NCBI GenBank assembly: GCA_029215795.1
Contig: JARDYH010000001.1
Location: 400,991,154 to 401,055,153 of the forward strand
Source: Anniella stebbinsi
Taxonomy: Eukaryota > Chordata > Lepidosauria > Squamata > Anniellidae
DNA length: 64,000 nucleotides
Reading direction: 5' to 3'
Shown here in pieces: positions 51,185-62,639 of this stretch (position 1 is the first letter of the stretch; each line of letters begins with the position of its first letter). The notes beneath the pieces are model-generated. The model had not been told where the DNA came from and made no database searches. It saw only the letters and a list, made by a program, of their open reading frames with translations. Made by a program: the position numbers and the translations under genes.

Positions 51185-51545
51185 AAGGCTGCCTCTACAC
51201 AAGACGTTTAAAGCTCTTTGAAGTCTCATTAAAAATTTTACCTCTACAAGAGCAAAGCGTAAATCGGAAGTTGAGGCGCTTTATCTTTCTGATTATGCGC
51301 ATTATCGAATGCGCGTTAAATAGTGAGTTTTATTTTGCTCCAGCCGTTAAAGCGCATTTTGCCTATGTGAACAAGCGATTCTCTGCATTAACTACTTATA
51401 AAGTGCATTTCAAACAACCAGCAAGGCCACCAGTTGTGCGCTCAATTACCTCTTGCGTACAAGCATTTACGATAAAGCGCTTCTGCGATTATGCGTATAA
51501 TCGGCTAACCAGGTGTCAAAGAGTATCCATCTAGAGGGGATCCTA
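51185..51545. mobile_element. GCGC-motif repeat element, possible MITE
   Basis: Contains recurrent GCGCTTTAT / AAAGCGC motifs (near 51279, 51349, 51475) and paired GATTATGCGCATTATCG / CGATTATGCGTATAATCG. It is an unusual mixture of CpG-bearing motifs in an AT-rich setting. No sharp ends found. Confidence 0.35.
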
Positions 51546-52252
51546 GTCACCTGGCTTCCATGCATTTGCTTTCAAAGAGAAATGCTTTGGAGGATGGCTT
51601 TTTTTTTTTTTTTTTTTTTAGCTCTTTGGGTTTACAGTACATAATGCTCTATTAGAACCTATCTCAAAAGAGTGTATTTCAGCCTGTGATTGTCCCCTGT
51701 TCGGTACAACTTGAGCCATCCACTAACAGCTGATCTAATTAGAAATAATGATTTCAACCCCAAAAAAGCTATTAAGATGATTTGACTCCTGGGAAGAATA
51801 GCGCTGCCTGAGCAGCATTTTGGCATAGCAGGCATGGCTATGTTCATTTGATTTGTGTGGTGGGAGGGAGGCGCCAGAAGAAAAAGAACCCATCCCTTTT
51901 GTGAAGGGAGCAGAAGTTTTCTCTGCCTCTGCTTGAAAGCGTAGCATGGCAAGACGTCCTGCTGGGGGTGGTGCAGGGAAAGAGCACCAGGGAATTAGGT
52001 GGGGTCAGTAGGTGGTCCAGAATCCATACTCAGGGAGTTCCAGAGATGTGCAGGTTTATCAGAGAAATGCAAGGCAGGAACTGGTGGTGCCCAGATGTTC
52101 CAGCAGTTTGGGCCAAGAACTGAAGGCTTTTAGCCTGTGCCTTCACAGTCCCACCCAGAACACAACTACAGGTCATCGGTTGCACCCAAGGGCTAATCTA
52201 CCCATGAGCAGAGCCTTGCTCATGTGTACTAGGAATGCATGGATTTTTCTGT
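51546..52252. other. No gene recognised
   Basis: A T run at 51600-51620. Remainder unique-looking. Confidence 0.3.
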
Positions 52253-52385
52253 CCAGCGGAGGCTGCTGGCTCCACTTTCCTCAAAATAGGTTCAGCACCT
52301 TGGATAGCTCTTCTAGAGTTATGAGTGGAATCTAGAATGGGTTCACAGACCCATCAAAATTGGAGCCTTCATCTCCACTGGTTGC
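52253..52385. mobile_element. CAGCGGAGGC inverted-repeat MITE, short
   Basis: CCAGCGGAGGCTGCTGGCTC, then the inverse TGGAGCCTTCATCTCCACTG. Internally deleted relative to 37168. Confidence 0.55.
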
Positions 52386-52435
52386 ATCTCTGTTTTGCGG
52401 ATTATCAGTGGTCTCTTGTACTTCCGTCCACTCAT

Positions 52436-52645
52436 TGATGGATTCAGATTTTTTTTAGGGATGCATGAGAATTTAATTTCAGTTTGCAGATGTGCATTTA
52501 TGCTAATACACATTTGTGCAAATCCTCCCCAAAAGTAAAGAAATAGTCCGCAGAGTCCGTCCAACTTGGAAAAATTCATAGGTATTCAGATTTATAGAAA
52601 CCGGAACTCATTGAATCTGTAGCGGATTTCTCAGATATCCCTAAT
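52436..52645. mobile_element. TAGGGATGC...GATATCCCTA MITE
   Basis: TAGGGATGCATGAGAATTTA and GCGGATTTCTCAGATATCCC, with CGTCCAACTTGGAAAAATTC. Parallel to 42997-43242, about 200 bp. Confidence 0.55.
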
Positions 52646-52744
52646 GAGTATACCTTTACTCACGAGGAGTCCTTATTCTCATAAGGGCTTGTCTAATGGG
52701 CGCTATAGAAATGTGATAAATAAATATTCCTCAGTTGGATACTT

Positions 52745-52860
52745 CTGCATAGTGGCGTAGTGGACGATAAGATAGAGAGGAGGAGGACCGTGGAAGCTGC
52801 CTTGGGTTCCTTACAAGAGGAAAATAGGCTTGATATAAATGTATTATTTATTTTATTCTT
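52745..52860 (+). mobile_element. SINE 3' part
   Basis: TAGTGGCGTAGTGGACGATA, GGAGGAGGACCGTGGAAGCT, GGGTTCCTTACAAGAGGAAA and TGATATAAATGTATTATTTA match the 30957 SINE tail. Confidence 0.55.
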
Positions 52861-53521
52861 GCATCCCTCTTGGCATTTTGCATTTACCGGAAAATACTCT
52901 ACCCAGCAGGTCAAAGGAAGAAATGATATGAAGGCTTCCAGCAGATCTTGAGCTCAATTCAGACAGGAGTTTTGCATGCCTTTGCAAGTGCCTGAACATT
53001 TCTGGTTTTGCTGGCATGCTAAAACTCAACCCCCAAAGAGCTACGCCGGCAGCCCTCTTGTGGTATATGGCCAAGCCTGGAACTTGGCATGCACTGAGGT
53101 TTCTTGCCCTAGCAACAGCCGCCTGCTCGGGGTACGTGTGTGTGTCATGCGTTTCGTCCCTTCATCAAATTATTCAATATAGAGCATCGGGGATAGACGC
53201 ATTGTGCCTCCGCTGTTGGCTTTCAGAGACTCAGGTTTGGGGAGATTATTTATACAGCAGGATTTAGTGTCTGCCAAGGCACTGTTTGCTTGATACCAGC
53301 AGGGAAGAATTCTTCCATGAATCCTCATCCTTTGACGTTAAGCCCCCCCTTTTCTTTCTTTTTTTGCAGGGAGTTGAATAATAATTCTCCCCTCCCAAAC
53401 ACCTGCAGTTAAAGTTCTCAATGTCATGGGGGTTTTAATCTGAAATGGTCCAGGGAAGCAAAAGCCCATCTATTACATGGTTCATTGAAATGTAGGACTC
53501 CGCCCCCCAACACCTCTTTAA

Positions 53522-53571
<50 letters not shown>

Positions 53572-54864
53572 ATCTGCTGAAATGTTGAAAATGGACCTGG
53601 CAGCTTGGCTAGCAGTGGCCCTAAGACATGGCTTCTGCTGACTTTGCTTTAGCTAAAGCAAAGCGGAGAAAACCGGAGATTATTGCGTTTGTATTCCTCA
53701 CATCCACCTTCCTCTTTACATTTTGGGGGGACACCGCAGAGATGTTTGACTGCTTTGTCATTTAGAAAAACCAAACACAGCATATGCCCTCAAAACCAAA
53801 CTAACCTGGAAAGGATGAATCAGAGTTGCTTTTTCGACTCCCACGTCTCTTATCCTGTCAGATCTTTGTTGGAAGTCCTTCCTGCCATGATTTCCCCACC
53901 ACCCCACCACTAAAAATGGGAGTCACATCTGTGTTGCAAATATGTATAGATTGGAAATGTCACTGGGGACTCTTTCTTTATTATTAACATTTATATGCAA
54001 ACCATCAGGGTGGTGCACCGCAGTTTAAAACGATACAAACACCTTGCAGAAGAGAAGATGTTCCTATATATATATATTTAAAGCCGGCACATTTGCGTCT
54101 GCACTGCAGGCTACCCTCACCTCCGCGACGATTCTCTGTGCTTTGTTTATATGCTGGGTGCAATAGTTTGCTGATACTGAACAATATTGGAATAAACTCC
54201 CGTGTCTGCGTGTCTGTTTAGTTTATTCTGGGGCACCTGGTTTGCGCCTATGATGCACTGAAGATTCCCCACTTTAGATTCTGAGATTGACACTTGAGAC
54301 ATCAAGGGGGTGCGAATTTCTCTCGATTGTGCACAGAGAAATGTGAGTCTTTTTGGCTCCGCTTCATGCTTCTTTTGCTCCAAGAGTTGTGCATTCTCTG
54401 TTGTTCTTATATGTGATGTCTGAGACAAGCATTGTTCCTGAAACATCTTGTATGACACAGATGCGCACTTACCCTGAAGGGATTGCATTAATTAATATTC
54501 CACCCAGGGTTGTAGCCACCAGACTCGTTTATCATCTCGCCACGAGGAACAGGAGGCTGGATTATTGATTTAATTATCATAATACATAATGGCCTTGCAC
54601 CGGTAGCAAACTGATGGGCTAGCTATAACGCTGGCAACATTTTGCAGACACAGCAGCAGCAGCAGCGAATCCATTTTGTCTTTCATACAGTGTTAAACTT
54701 CCTGGAGTTGGCTTGAAAAATGTAGCTCTACTAACACCTTAAAGATGGAACATCTGTTGCTTGTTTGTGATGAGGTTCAGGGTTGCCATCGTCCACATTT
54801 TCAGGATGGTGTAAAAAGATGGGGTACAACATTGTAAAATAATAGTTGACTGATGGAGATAATA
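52861..54864. other. Mostly unique DNA with a tetranucleotide repeat
   Basis: No gene recognised. A LINE-tail scrap at about 53975-54040 (ATTAACATTTATATGCAAAC) and the microsatellite listed separately. Confidence 0.3.
53521..53571. repeat. (ATCT)n microsatellite, about 12 units
   Basis: Perfect tetranucleotide run. Confidence 0.97.
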
Positions 54865-54867
54865 GAA

Positions 54868-55195
54868 TCATAGAATAATAGAGTTGGATGGGGCCTATAA
54901 GGCCATCGAGTCCAACCCTCTGCTCAATGCAGGAATCCACCTTCAAGCATACCTGACAGATGGTTGTCCAGCTGCCTCTTCAATGCCTGTAGTGTGGGAC
55001 AGCTACAACCTCCCGAGGTCATTGGTTCCATTGCCGTGTTGCTCTTAACAGTCAGGAAGTTTTTCCTGCTGTCCAGCCGGAATCTGGCTTCCTGTAACTT
55101 GAGCCCATTATTCCACGTCCTGCACTCTGGGATGATTGAGAAGAGTTCCTGGCCCTCCTCTGTGTGACAACCTTCCAAGTATTCGAAGAGTGCTT
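54868..55195 (-). mobile_element. CR1-type LINE 3' end
   Basis: Minus strand coding scrap FEYLEGCHTEEGQELFSIIP, then UTR with GAGCAGAGGGTTGGACTCGA and the AACTCTATTATTCTATGATT tail. Confidence 0.85.
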
Positions 55196-55300
55196 GAATT
55201 TACATGGGCCATGGATTCTGGTCAGTGTCAGCTTCAGGGTTTGAGTGCTTGTGGGTAAGGCCTGCTTAGTGGGAGGCCGTCCTTCCATGAGTCACCCTTG

Positions 55301-55319
55301 TCTGCTGCTGCTGCTGCTC
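55301..55319. repeat. Short (CTG)n repeat
   Basis: Six CTG units. In the minus-strand frame 55266-55514 it codes a short glutamine run, but I do not recognise that frame as a gene. Confidence 0.8.
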
Positions 55320-55506
55320 TCCCTCATCCTCATCACTGTAGCTACTTGTTTGCTTGCAAGGCAATGGTCGTGGCATCTGCTGGTTCTTCTCACCATCACT
55401 GTTGTCTGAGCCAAAGTGAGAGGCGAGTGAACTAGCAGAGGTGAAGAGGTGGAGCAATTCTAGTGGCAGGTGCCCAACCTTCCTTACCCTTGATGCTGGC
55501 TCTGGT

Positions 55507-55747
55507 AAGAACATAGCTCTGCTGGATCAGACCCAGGGTCCATCTAGTCCAGCACTCCGTTCACACAGTGGCCAACCAGCTGTCAGCTAGGGACCCACAA
55601 AGCAGGACACGGTGCAATAGAACCCTCTCACCCATGATCCCCAGCAACTGGTGTACATAGCCTTACTGCCTTGAATGGCATGTAACCATCAGGGCTAATA
55701 ACCATGGATAGCCTTCTCCAGGAATTTATCCAATCCCCTTTTAAAGT
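55507..55747 (-). mobile_element. CR1-type LINE 3' UTR fragment
   Basis: AACATAGCTCTGCTGGATCA, GTCCATCTAGTCCAGCACTC, CAGTGGCCAACCAGCTGTC and TTCTCCAGGAATTTATCCAA in minus sense. Same subfamily as 41345 and 62000. Confidence 0.75.
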
Positions 55748-56395
55748 ATGCAGCTGTCTGCTTTCTGCCCCCTGTTCAGCTCATCTTTTAAGAACAATCA
55801 CCCCCGCTGCTGGTGTGGAAGCATTGCAGCAGGTTGGTTTTTAATGCTCCCTCCCACCTGCATACATGGTTACCCCTCCCTGTTTTCCACAGCATGGGAT
55901 TGCCACCTGCAGGTCAAGAATTCTATACTGTGAGCCTTAGAATAGGATAACCGCCTGGAAAGGCGTTGTTTCCAGGGGTGGGGCGGTTGCTGATTCAGAT
56001 GGGTGAGTGTTCAAAGAGCATGCGGCAGGCACAGCGCCCAGTAATCTCAAAGTTCCATCTTGTCCATCATGCAGTGCAATTTAAAAAGAAAAAAGAGAAA
56101 AGCATCTGATGCAGATTGGTCCCCTGCCCAGCTGCGATAAGGCCGCTGAGCGGAGTTTGAGAGCCATCCGGGAATCGCAAGGACTCGGAATTGGAACGAG
56201 CATTGCTTACAATGTGGCAGAGCTGTTTGGCAAAGGCGGCACCAATGAGATGCGACTGGGTTCGTGCAAAGCTGCGATTGTGTCTCTCCTTTGTTTTTAT
56301 TTATATCTAAGGCCAGCGTGCCAGCGTGTTCTTTTCCTTTCGAAATGGGGTTTGGCGCATCCTGTGTCTACCCTCTCTGTGAGCGCATGAAACTG
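55748..56395. other. Unassigned, non-repetitive-looking block
   Basis: 56105-56395 has even base composition and a plus-strand frame of 93 codons without family resemblance. It could be a conserved non-coding block or unique DNA. Confidence 0.25.
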
Positions 56396-56429
56396 CAGTG
56401 CCCTTTGTCAGGCCGTCCGTCTGTCTAGC

Positions 56430-56600
56430 CCTGTGTTGACAGCTCTGGTGGACAGGTCTCCAAAGGCCCTCAAAAGCCTCTGTCCAGCTCCTCCTGCCTG
56501 AATAGCTGGAGATGCCAGGGAGTGCATTGGGGCCCTTTTGCAGGCAAAGCAGCTGCTCTACCGTTGAGCTGTGGTGGCACCATCCCTAGAACATGCTGGG
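56430..56600 (-). mobile_element. tRNA-Ala-like SINE fragment
   Basis: Minus strand: GCCACCACAGCTCAACGGTA, GAGCAGCTGCTTTGCCTGCA, AAAGGGCCCCAATGCACTC. A-box region well kept. Confidence 0.5.
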
Positions 56601-56763
56601 CACTGTACAGAAATGAAGTGAACAGGTCCCAGCTTGCAGACACCCAGTCTAAAAGCATGTGACAAAAGGACAGCAGACTTGGCAGGGAAAGGGGATAACT
56701 AGCCAGTTGAGATCAATGTACAAAATACTTACTTTGTATTTTTATGAGTTGTTATAAACTGCC

Positions 56764-56803
56764 ACTAATAATAATGATAATAATAATAATAATAATAATA
56801 ATT
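56764..56803. repeat. (TAA)n microsatellite, 5' flank of the R4-type LINE
   Basis: TAATAATAATGATAATAATA and on. It lies directly before the LINE-related sequence. Confidence 0.9.
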
Positions 56804-57690
56804 CACCAATAGTTTGCCATCAAATTCAACCTTATCAAATAACCTACACCATACTTAGGCTGACCAGATAAAATCCAGGTCAGGGCTCCTGTAACTTTAA
56901 CAGTTGTAGAGAAAAGGGAATTTCAGCCAGTGTAATTTGTATGCAATTAGTTCCTGATGATATTCCCTCTTCATCACAACAGTTAAAGTTGCAGGCACTA
57001 TACTAGAGTGACCATATACAAAAGGAGGCAGGGCCCCTGCAACTTTAACAGTTGTGATGAAGAGGGAATATCACCAGGAACTAATTGCATACAAATAACA
57101 CTGGCTGAAATTCCCTTTTCTCTACAACTGTTAAAGTTACAGGAGCCCTGACCTGGATTTTATCTGGTCACCCTAACCATACTACACATATCAGAAACAA
57201 TCTTGGAAAATGCAAATCATAAAATACTGGGACAGAACACTCCATATGGACAAGACAATACCTTGCAACCGACCAGACATAACGTTCATAGACAAAAAAG
57301 GAAAGCACACATACCTCATCAACATAGCAATACCGAATGACAAACATGTTGTTGAAAAGGAAGAAGAAAAGAGAGACAAATATACACCACTGGCCATGGA
57401 AGTCAAAGAACTATGGCAACAGGAAAAGGTCACAATTATTCCGTTAGTCACATCAGTCACCAGCATCACATCAAAAAACTATACAGAAAACCTTCAGAAA
57501 CTGGGCCTACCAGAATACATGCACACCAACATCCAGAAAGCAGTCATAATTAAAACATGCTCAATCGTCAGGAAATTCCTGAATCTGTAAAAGACAGGAT
57601 AACTTGGCAAAGCCCATCATGTCCGTCTAGAAAAACTGCCACAAGCAAGAATGAGATACATAATGATAATATAATAATAACAATAACAAC
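56804..57690 (+). mobile_element. R4/Dong-type LINE remnant with restriction-like endonuclease domain, split by a MITE
   Basis: The frame at 57210-57590 and its upstream extension (YYTYQKQ, YWDRTLHMDKTIPCNRPDI) match the C-terminal endonuclease of R2/R4-group LINEs. The RPDI motif, the D..K spacing in FIDKKGKH and IAIPNDK, and the VEKEEEKRDKY and IVRKFLNL ends are visible. Upstream of the MITE at 56856 the same frame can be followed (HQ-stop-FAIKFNLIK) across the insertion, with two stops. A (TAA)n run lies before it, and an ATAATAATAACAATAAC-type tail at 57662-57700 ends it. Pseudogene. Confidence 0.75.
56856..57175. mobile_element. TAGGGTGACC MITE, variant subfamily, inside the R4-type LINE
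   Basis: 320 bp; starts TAGGCTGACCAGATAAAATC, ends ATCTGGTCACCCTA. Perfect target duplication ACCATACT at 56848-56855 and 57176-57183. Same subfamily as 32872. Confidence 0.93.
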
Positions 57691-57700
57691 AACAATAATA

Positions 57701-58030
57701 GAAAGCCAAAGAGAAAGGGAATATAAGAGTTGTCTTGGATCAGACCAAAGGTTCACCTACCACCCAATTATAGCCCACTGAGAAGAGCACTATTTATTTT
57801 ATTTTTTATTAACTTGTACCTTGATGCCTATGTACACAAATGTGCATGTCCATAGACACACTTATATGACAGATGTGTAGGCAGCCATCAAGGGGTGAGA
57901 TGGCCAAGCATCAGGGTCTTTTGGGGGGTCTTCTTTGGGTCTTCTTTTGCATTTCCCCTTGTGATGAGTGTCCTCCAAAGCCAGAGAACCATTAGCCCAT
58001 CAATCTAGCAGATCTATTATACCTAAAATC
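57701..58030. other. No gene recognised
   Basis: 57710-57775 (GAGAAAGGGAATATAAGAGT, TGTCTTGGATCAGACCAAAG) resembles the start of a CR1-type 3' UTR. The rest is not recognised. Confidence 0.3.
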
Positions 58031-58037
58031 AAAATCT

Positions 58038-58074
58038 CAATCTCTCTCTCTCAATCTCTCTCCTCACTCAATCA

Positions 58075-58153
<79 letters not shown>

Positions 58154-58155
58154 GG
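58038..58155. repeat. (TC)n(AC)n microsatellite
   Basis: A CT-rich tract of about 95 bp followed by ACACACACACACACACAC. Confidence 0.95.
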
Positions 58156-58311
58156 GAGAGGCTGTGATGAAGAACATGAATTGCTTCTTCACACATATGA
58201 CTGATTTACATGCAGTGGGGTAGAATGGGGGAGCTGTTGTTGTGTGTGTATGTGTGCACACACGCCAAAGGATGGAGCAGAATAAATAGCCCTTGTCATT
58301 GTGATTCCAAG

Positions 58312-58338
58312 CATATATATATATATATATATATATAG
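58312..58338. repeat. (AT)n microsatellite
   Basis: GCATATATATATATATATAT and on, about 13 units. Confidence 0.9.
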
Positions 58339-58895
58339 GATGAAGTGTTTAAATCTGCAGTCAGCAAAGCCATTTGCATGAGAAGCAAATGGGAACATTT
58401 TCTCCCCCACTCACAAAGGGATTTCAAGGAGCATCTCCTGGTAATCCTAAAGGGCTATAATATTATAACTGATTATGTATTCAGAGCTGCTGAGAATCAG
58501 CAGAAGAGAATTCATATATATATGCAGGGTTGGTGGGGCTTCCCTTTTTTTTACAGCTGCAGTTTTGTTTTGGTTTGTCTGTATATTATTCTGAGTTCAG
58601 GGTGAAGGGGCTGAAAGGGGGGTTATATTGGTGACAATAAAGCTTAGTTTTGCTAGGAGGGATGGAAGAAGCATGCGTGAAGATTTAAGGGCAGGTCGAC
58701 AGTATGAACCCGTTTTTGTTTTATACCAGTGTGACTATCCCAACAACTCTCAAATACTGCCAGCAACAGTAGCTTAGTGGGGATTTTGTTAGAGATCCTT
58801 AGCTTCCTTCAGAGAACTACAGTTCCCAGGATTCTCTGGGAAAGAGGGAGAAAGACTCTTAAAATAGTTGGGGCTGGTTCAGACGTCATGGTCAG
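58339..58895. other. No gene recognised
   Basis: Unique-looking. 58873-58892 (GGTTCAGACGTCATGGTCAG) shares the head of the palindrome at 5315. Confidence 0.3.
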
Positions 58896-58904
58896 ACCAA
58901 TCCA

Positions 58905-59226
58905 GGGATGTTTAGCCTCTTTTACCCTGAGGGGCTGCATAGAATTTTCACTCCTCCTGTCTCTGCACAATTCATCACACCTGGTTTTCCCCCAAATGGA
59001 TACATCCCCTTCCTTCAACCACCAATTTATTTGGTTGTTTTCTGGCTTTTGCACAGTTTTTCCCCATTCTGAAAGGTTGATATACCTCTTCTAAGGTGTA
59101 ATTTCTGGCAGGAGGAGCTTAAGCCCCACCTCTTTGCCATTGGCTCCACCCACCACTGGAATGCAGCCCTCGAAAGCTTCTCCAAAATGGAACTTGGCCA
59201 TCTGTCTGAAAGAGGTTGACTCACCA
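58905..59226. mobile_element. Non-autonomous hAT (Charlie-like) element
   Basis: Left CAGGGATGTTTAGCCTCTTT with ACCCTGAGGGGCTGCATAGA; right GGCCATCTGTCTGAAAGAGG with TTGACTCACCATGC, an inverse-related end. Interior GGTTGTTTTCTGGCTTTTGC matches 42520-42560. Confidence 0.5.
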
Positions 59227-60010
59227 TGCACTATGTCTTCTCCTTGGCATAATTATTTCCTATTTGTTGTCCTCTTGCTTTTGGTACAAAAGAACATTCA
59301 GTTGTGTGACCCCCAAATTGCAGTCTTAAGGGGTACAGTCCAGATGGAGATTTACATCCGTGATGGGAATTGGACCTCTGTTACCAGAGCAACTGTCTAT
59401 TTCACTCCATATTACAATGAGAAACTTGTTTGGGAATTTCCAATCAGTATGAAGTTAGTAGCTGGCCATAAAAAATCATAATTGTGGATACATATTACTT
59501 TATTAGCATGCAGCTTAAGCATTGGGACATTAAGATGTTTCTAAGGTTCATTACTTTTATTGATTACTATACTGCAAATTAGACTTTCCTCTCTGCTAAG
59601 CAGCAGAAATGACTTCCTAGTTCCGCCGCACTGGGTTCGGCGCAATGCCTGTGCAAATGTGTTGATGGGGAATGCCTATTTAGTGTTTACATTTGAAGTG
59701 TTTCTGTGCTACATTTCCACCAGTAGTTCGCCACGGCGGTTTGCAGGACTTCAAAACACATCTTAAAGGAAAATCGATACGACATCAATAAACAGCCATG
59801 TGAAAAGCACTGATAGAATCTGTCCAGGATGTTACCCCAGGCCTCCAGAGCAGGCATAGCTGCCCCGGCAAGCGGATCAAGATGCGTCGAGATAGCAGCA
59901 TTGCAGTGTTATTTCTGTTGGTGATCCCTGTTGTAGTGAAGGCCTAGCATCATTGGACACTATGAATTCTGGGTTACAGGATGTCCACAATGGAACTGTC
60001 TCACAGCGAA
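59227..60010. other. No gene recognised
   Basis: A plus-strand frame at 59134-59481 has no family resemblance. Otherwise unique-looking. Confidence 0.3.
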
Positions 60011-60011
60011 A

Positions 60012-60165
60012 ACTTAGGGCAGCCTTCCCTAACTTGGTGCCCTCCAGGTGTTTTGGACTTCAACTCCCAAAAGCCCCATTTAGCATGGCCAATGGTCAAG
60101 GTATGCTGGAAGTTGTATTTCAAAACTTACGGGGAGCACCAGGTTGCAGAAGGCAGGATAGGGCA
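60012..60165. mobile_element. Palindromic hAT-like element, full copy
   Basis: CAGCCTTCCCTAACTTGGTG, CCCTCCAGGTGTTTTGGACT, TCAACTCCCAAAAGCCCCAT, then inverse GGAAGTTGTATTTCAAAAC and GGAGCACCAGGTTGCAGAAG. The best-preserved member of this family in the window. Confidence 0.7.
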
Positions 60166-61010
60166 AGTCAGGTTCAGTTGGATTCTGACCAAACTGGGTT
60201 TGGGCTTTCCAGAGACCAGAATAAGACAGCACCATGGAGAGCTCCGAGTCATGCCCAGGCTGGAAGCCAGTCAATAGTGCCTATATGTTGCTCCAACAAG
60301 CAACAGATTGTGACAGAGCATTAAGTATGGCATTGGCTTCTCTGTCAAGTACTCAAGTTGTAGCAATGATGAGGAAGACGAGCAAAGCTGCTGGTGACAA
60401 CCATGGTGAGAAGCTCCCCCATTAAACCTATCTTGCCCAAGGGCCCTCAAAAGCCTGGTCCCATGGTCCAAAACCATTATCACATTTTTGGATATGGTGG
60501 GATTGTTTTCAGGCAAGAGCTGTGCATCTTGTTTTTTCTTGCTGCATTTCCCCCATGTCTGGAAGGGAGACCATGCTGGCACCCCCTCCCACATCTACCA
60601 GATCTGGAAGAACACAGCCTGTGTGTTAGCTCCTGCATGTCGGATCCTGATCTTATTGCTCCATGCTTCAAAAGGGAAGGTAACAGTTTACCTGGATTTG
60701 CCTCTGTTTTATGGACTCATAAATAAAATGTAAACTGATAGTTATAATGAAAAGTGTTCATGTCATCTGACAATGGCGCGTTCGTCTGAGCAGGCATGTA
60801 TAGGACTGCACTGTTCAACTCTTTAGATGATCGTGGGTCGCCCCTATATAACGGGGCATTTTATGGGGGCCGTATGCTCCACTGTCAGCAAAAATGGCAT
60901 ATAAACCAGGTGCTCAGGTGATAAAGAGGGCCCATTAGCAGAGGCTCAGATGCATTTAGACTATTCCTGGCAGCTGGCTGACATAGTTTTATGGGGAGTT
61001 ATGTCTCTAG
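60166..61010. other. No gene recognised
   Basis: Overlapping short frames on both strands. I see no exon, promoter or named repeat. Confidence 0.3.
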
Positions 61011-61012
61011 GT

Positions 61013-61142
61013 CAGGGGTGGCGAACCTGTTCAGTGGCAGAAATATATCACAAAATGGAGGACCATGGACAGCACATTGTGTATTCCATGCTTTAAAAAT
61101 GTGTGTGTGTATAATAATAATAATAATAAGAAGAAGAAGAAT

Positions 61143-61173
<31 letters not shown>

Positions 61174-61867
61174 TTACCTGCCTCTCCCTCTGGATTGAAG
61201 TGGGGAACAACGTTAAAAACAAATGATTTAAAATACATAAAACTGATTAAAAACATATAAAAACTAATACATTGTGAAAATACCAATAAAACTCTTAAAA
61301 TTCGACTGGGTAGGCCTGCCGGAAGAGATCAGTCTTTATAGCTCTCTTAAAGTCTGGAAGACTGTTAAGTTGGCGAATCTCCTCCCGGCAGGCCATTCCA
61401 GAGTCTGGGAGCGGCAGAAGAGAAGGTCCTCTGGGTAATGGTTGTCAGCCTAGTTTTGGCCGACAGGAGTAAATTCTTCCCAGAGGACCCGAGCGTGCGG
61501 GGTGGATTGTACGGGGGAAGGTGATCCCGCAGGTAACCTGGACCCAAACCTCCATGGCCTCATAGGCCCTTTCCAACTCTACTGTTCTATGTTTCTATGA
61601 CTCAGCTGGTGCTCGGAGGAGGCTGCACTCCTCCAGTTGCCAACTGAGTACCAAGCCGGCTTTGCTCCTCTTGGGGCTTTCCTGTTAGGAAAAGTGGAGG
61701 GAGGCGTGAAGCTGGCTTAGCCCAAGTCCTTGAGGCTGTGTCTTTCTTGCTCTCCTGCTCTCCTTCCCTTCTGAGGGGTGGGGGTGGGGTCTTCATGGAA
61801 GTGTGGGCCAGATGGGATGGCCTGGTGGGCCAAATTTGGCCCATGGGCCAGAGGTTCCCCATGCTAG
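61013..61867. mobile_element. hAT (Charlie-like) element interrupted by an L2 LINE tail
   Basis: Left CAGGGGTGGCGAACCTGTTC, right end inverse CATGGGGAACCTCTGGCCCA. A CTAGGT direct repeat flanks it (61007-61012 and about 61865-61870). The middle is occupied by the LINE tail listed next and a short CR1 end. Confidence 0.55.
61112..61560 (-). mobile_element. L2-type LINE 3' UTR and tail
   Basis: Minus strand: CTTTTCTCTGCCGCTCCC-like region, GCCTGCCGGGAGGAGATTCG, GGCCTACCCAGTCGAATTTT, CAGAGGGAGAGGCAGGTAAT, then (AAAT)n and (TTCT)n. Pairs with 45080-45420. A CR1 end (CATAGGCCCTTTCCAACTCT) is attached at 61559-61600. Confidence 0.75.
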
Positions 61868-61994
61868 GTATAAACTGAACTGGTGGATTAGGGCATGGTA
61901 GGGAGGGTAGTCAACTTGTACCCTGTTAATTGTGGGTTGGGATAAGTCAGACACATCAAGCTTAGTTTCTCTCCTACCCTCTCCTTTGTTTTAT

Positions 61995-62212
61995 GGCCAC
62001 CACTCCTGATGGCTATATGCTACCTCAGGGTTTGCATCAGTTGGTGGACAACACCAATTGCTGGAGAACACAACCAGGAGTGTGCTGTTTGCATTTAAGC
62101 TTTGTTTCTGGGTTTCCTGTGGGCATCTGGTTGGCCATGGTGTGAACAGAATGCTGGACTAGACGGATTCTTGGTCTGTCCCAGGGTGGCTCTTCTTATG
62201 TTCTCATGGGAC
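61995..62212 (+). mobile_element. CR1-type LINE 3' end
   Basis: CACTCCTGATGGCTATATGC, GGTTGGCCATGGTGTGAACA, GAATGCTGGACTAGACGGAT, and CTTATGTTCTCA tail. Same subfamily as 41345. Confidence 0.8.
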
Positions 62213-62639
62213 ACAGTTGCTTTTGTGTGCAGAAGAAGCCAATATAATACAATACAGTTTCTCAATCGGCATATGCAGTTTATCACCTCTCCTCATTTTC
62301 ACAACCGCTGGAGAATCCAAAGTGCAAACACTTTTCAGCCATAGCTCTCAGAGCGGCTTCTTAAAATGAAAATAATAATAATTTTAAAAACCCTAGGAAA
62401 ATGGCATTAAAACAAATCAGGACAGGTCACAGCAGGGCAGCACGAAATGAAATTGCCAGCATAAAACCCACATCTGCAATTAAATGGCTCACAGGCCAGG
62501 GTAAAGAAGGTTTTCTCACGGTGCTGAAAAGAAAATGAGGATCGTGCCGGGTAAACTTCCGCACGTAAGGATTTTCGAAGAGGGTGGGACGCTATTTAAA
62601 AGGGGGGAAAATGCCTGTCTCTTGTCATTTTCTTCTTGT
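62213..62639. other. No gene recognised
   Basis: 62335-62530 has scraps resembling a LINE 3' UTR in minus sense (TAAAACAAATCAGGACAGGT). Otherwise unassigned. Confidence 0.3.

Noticed and set aside
55266..55514. Minus-strand frame with a glutamine run as a gene
   Set aside because: The run is a short CTG repeat and the frame sits between two CR1 fragments without recognisable homology.
58038..58155. Tandem repeats as a possible CRISPR-like or satellite array
   Set aside because: Simple dinucleotide repeats without spacers; the window is a vertebrate genome.
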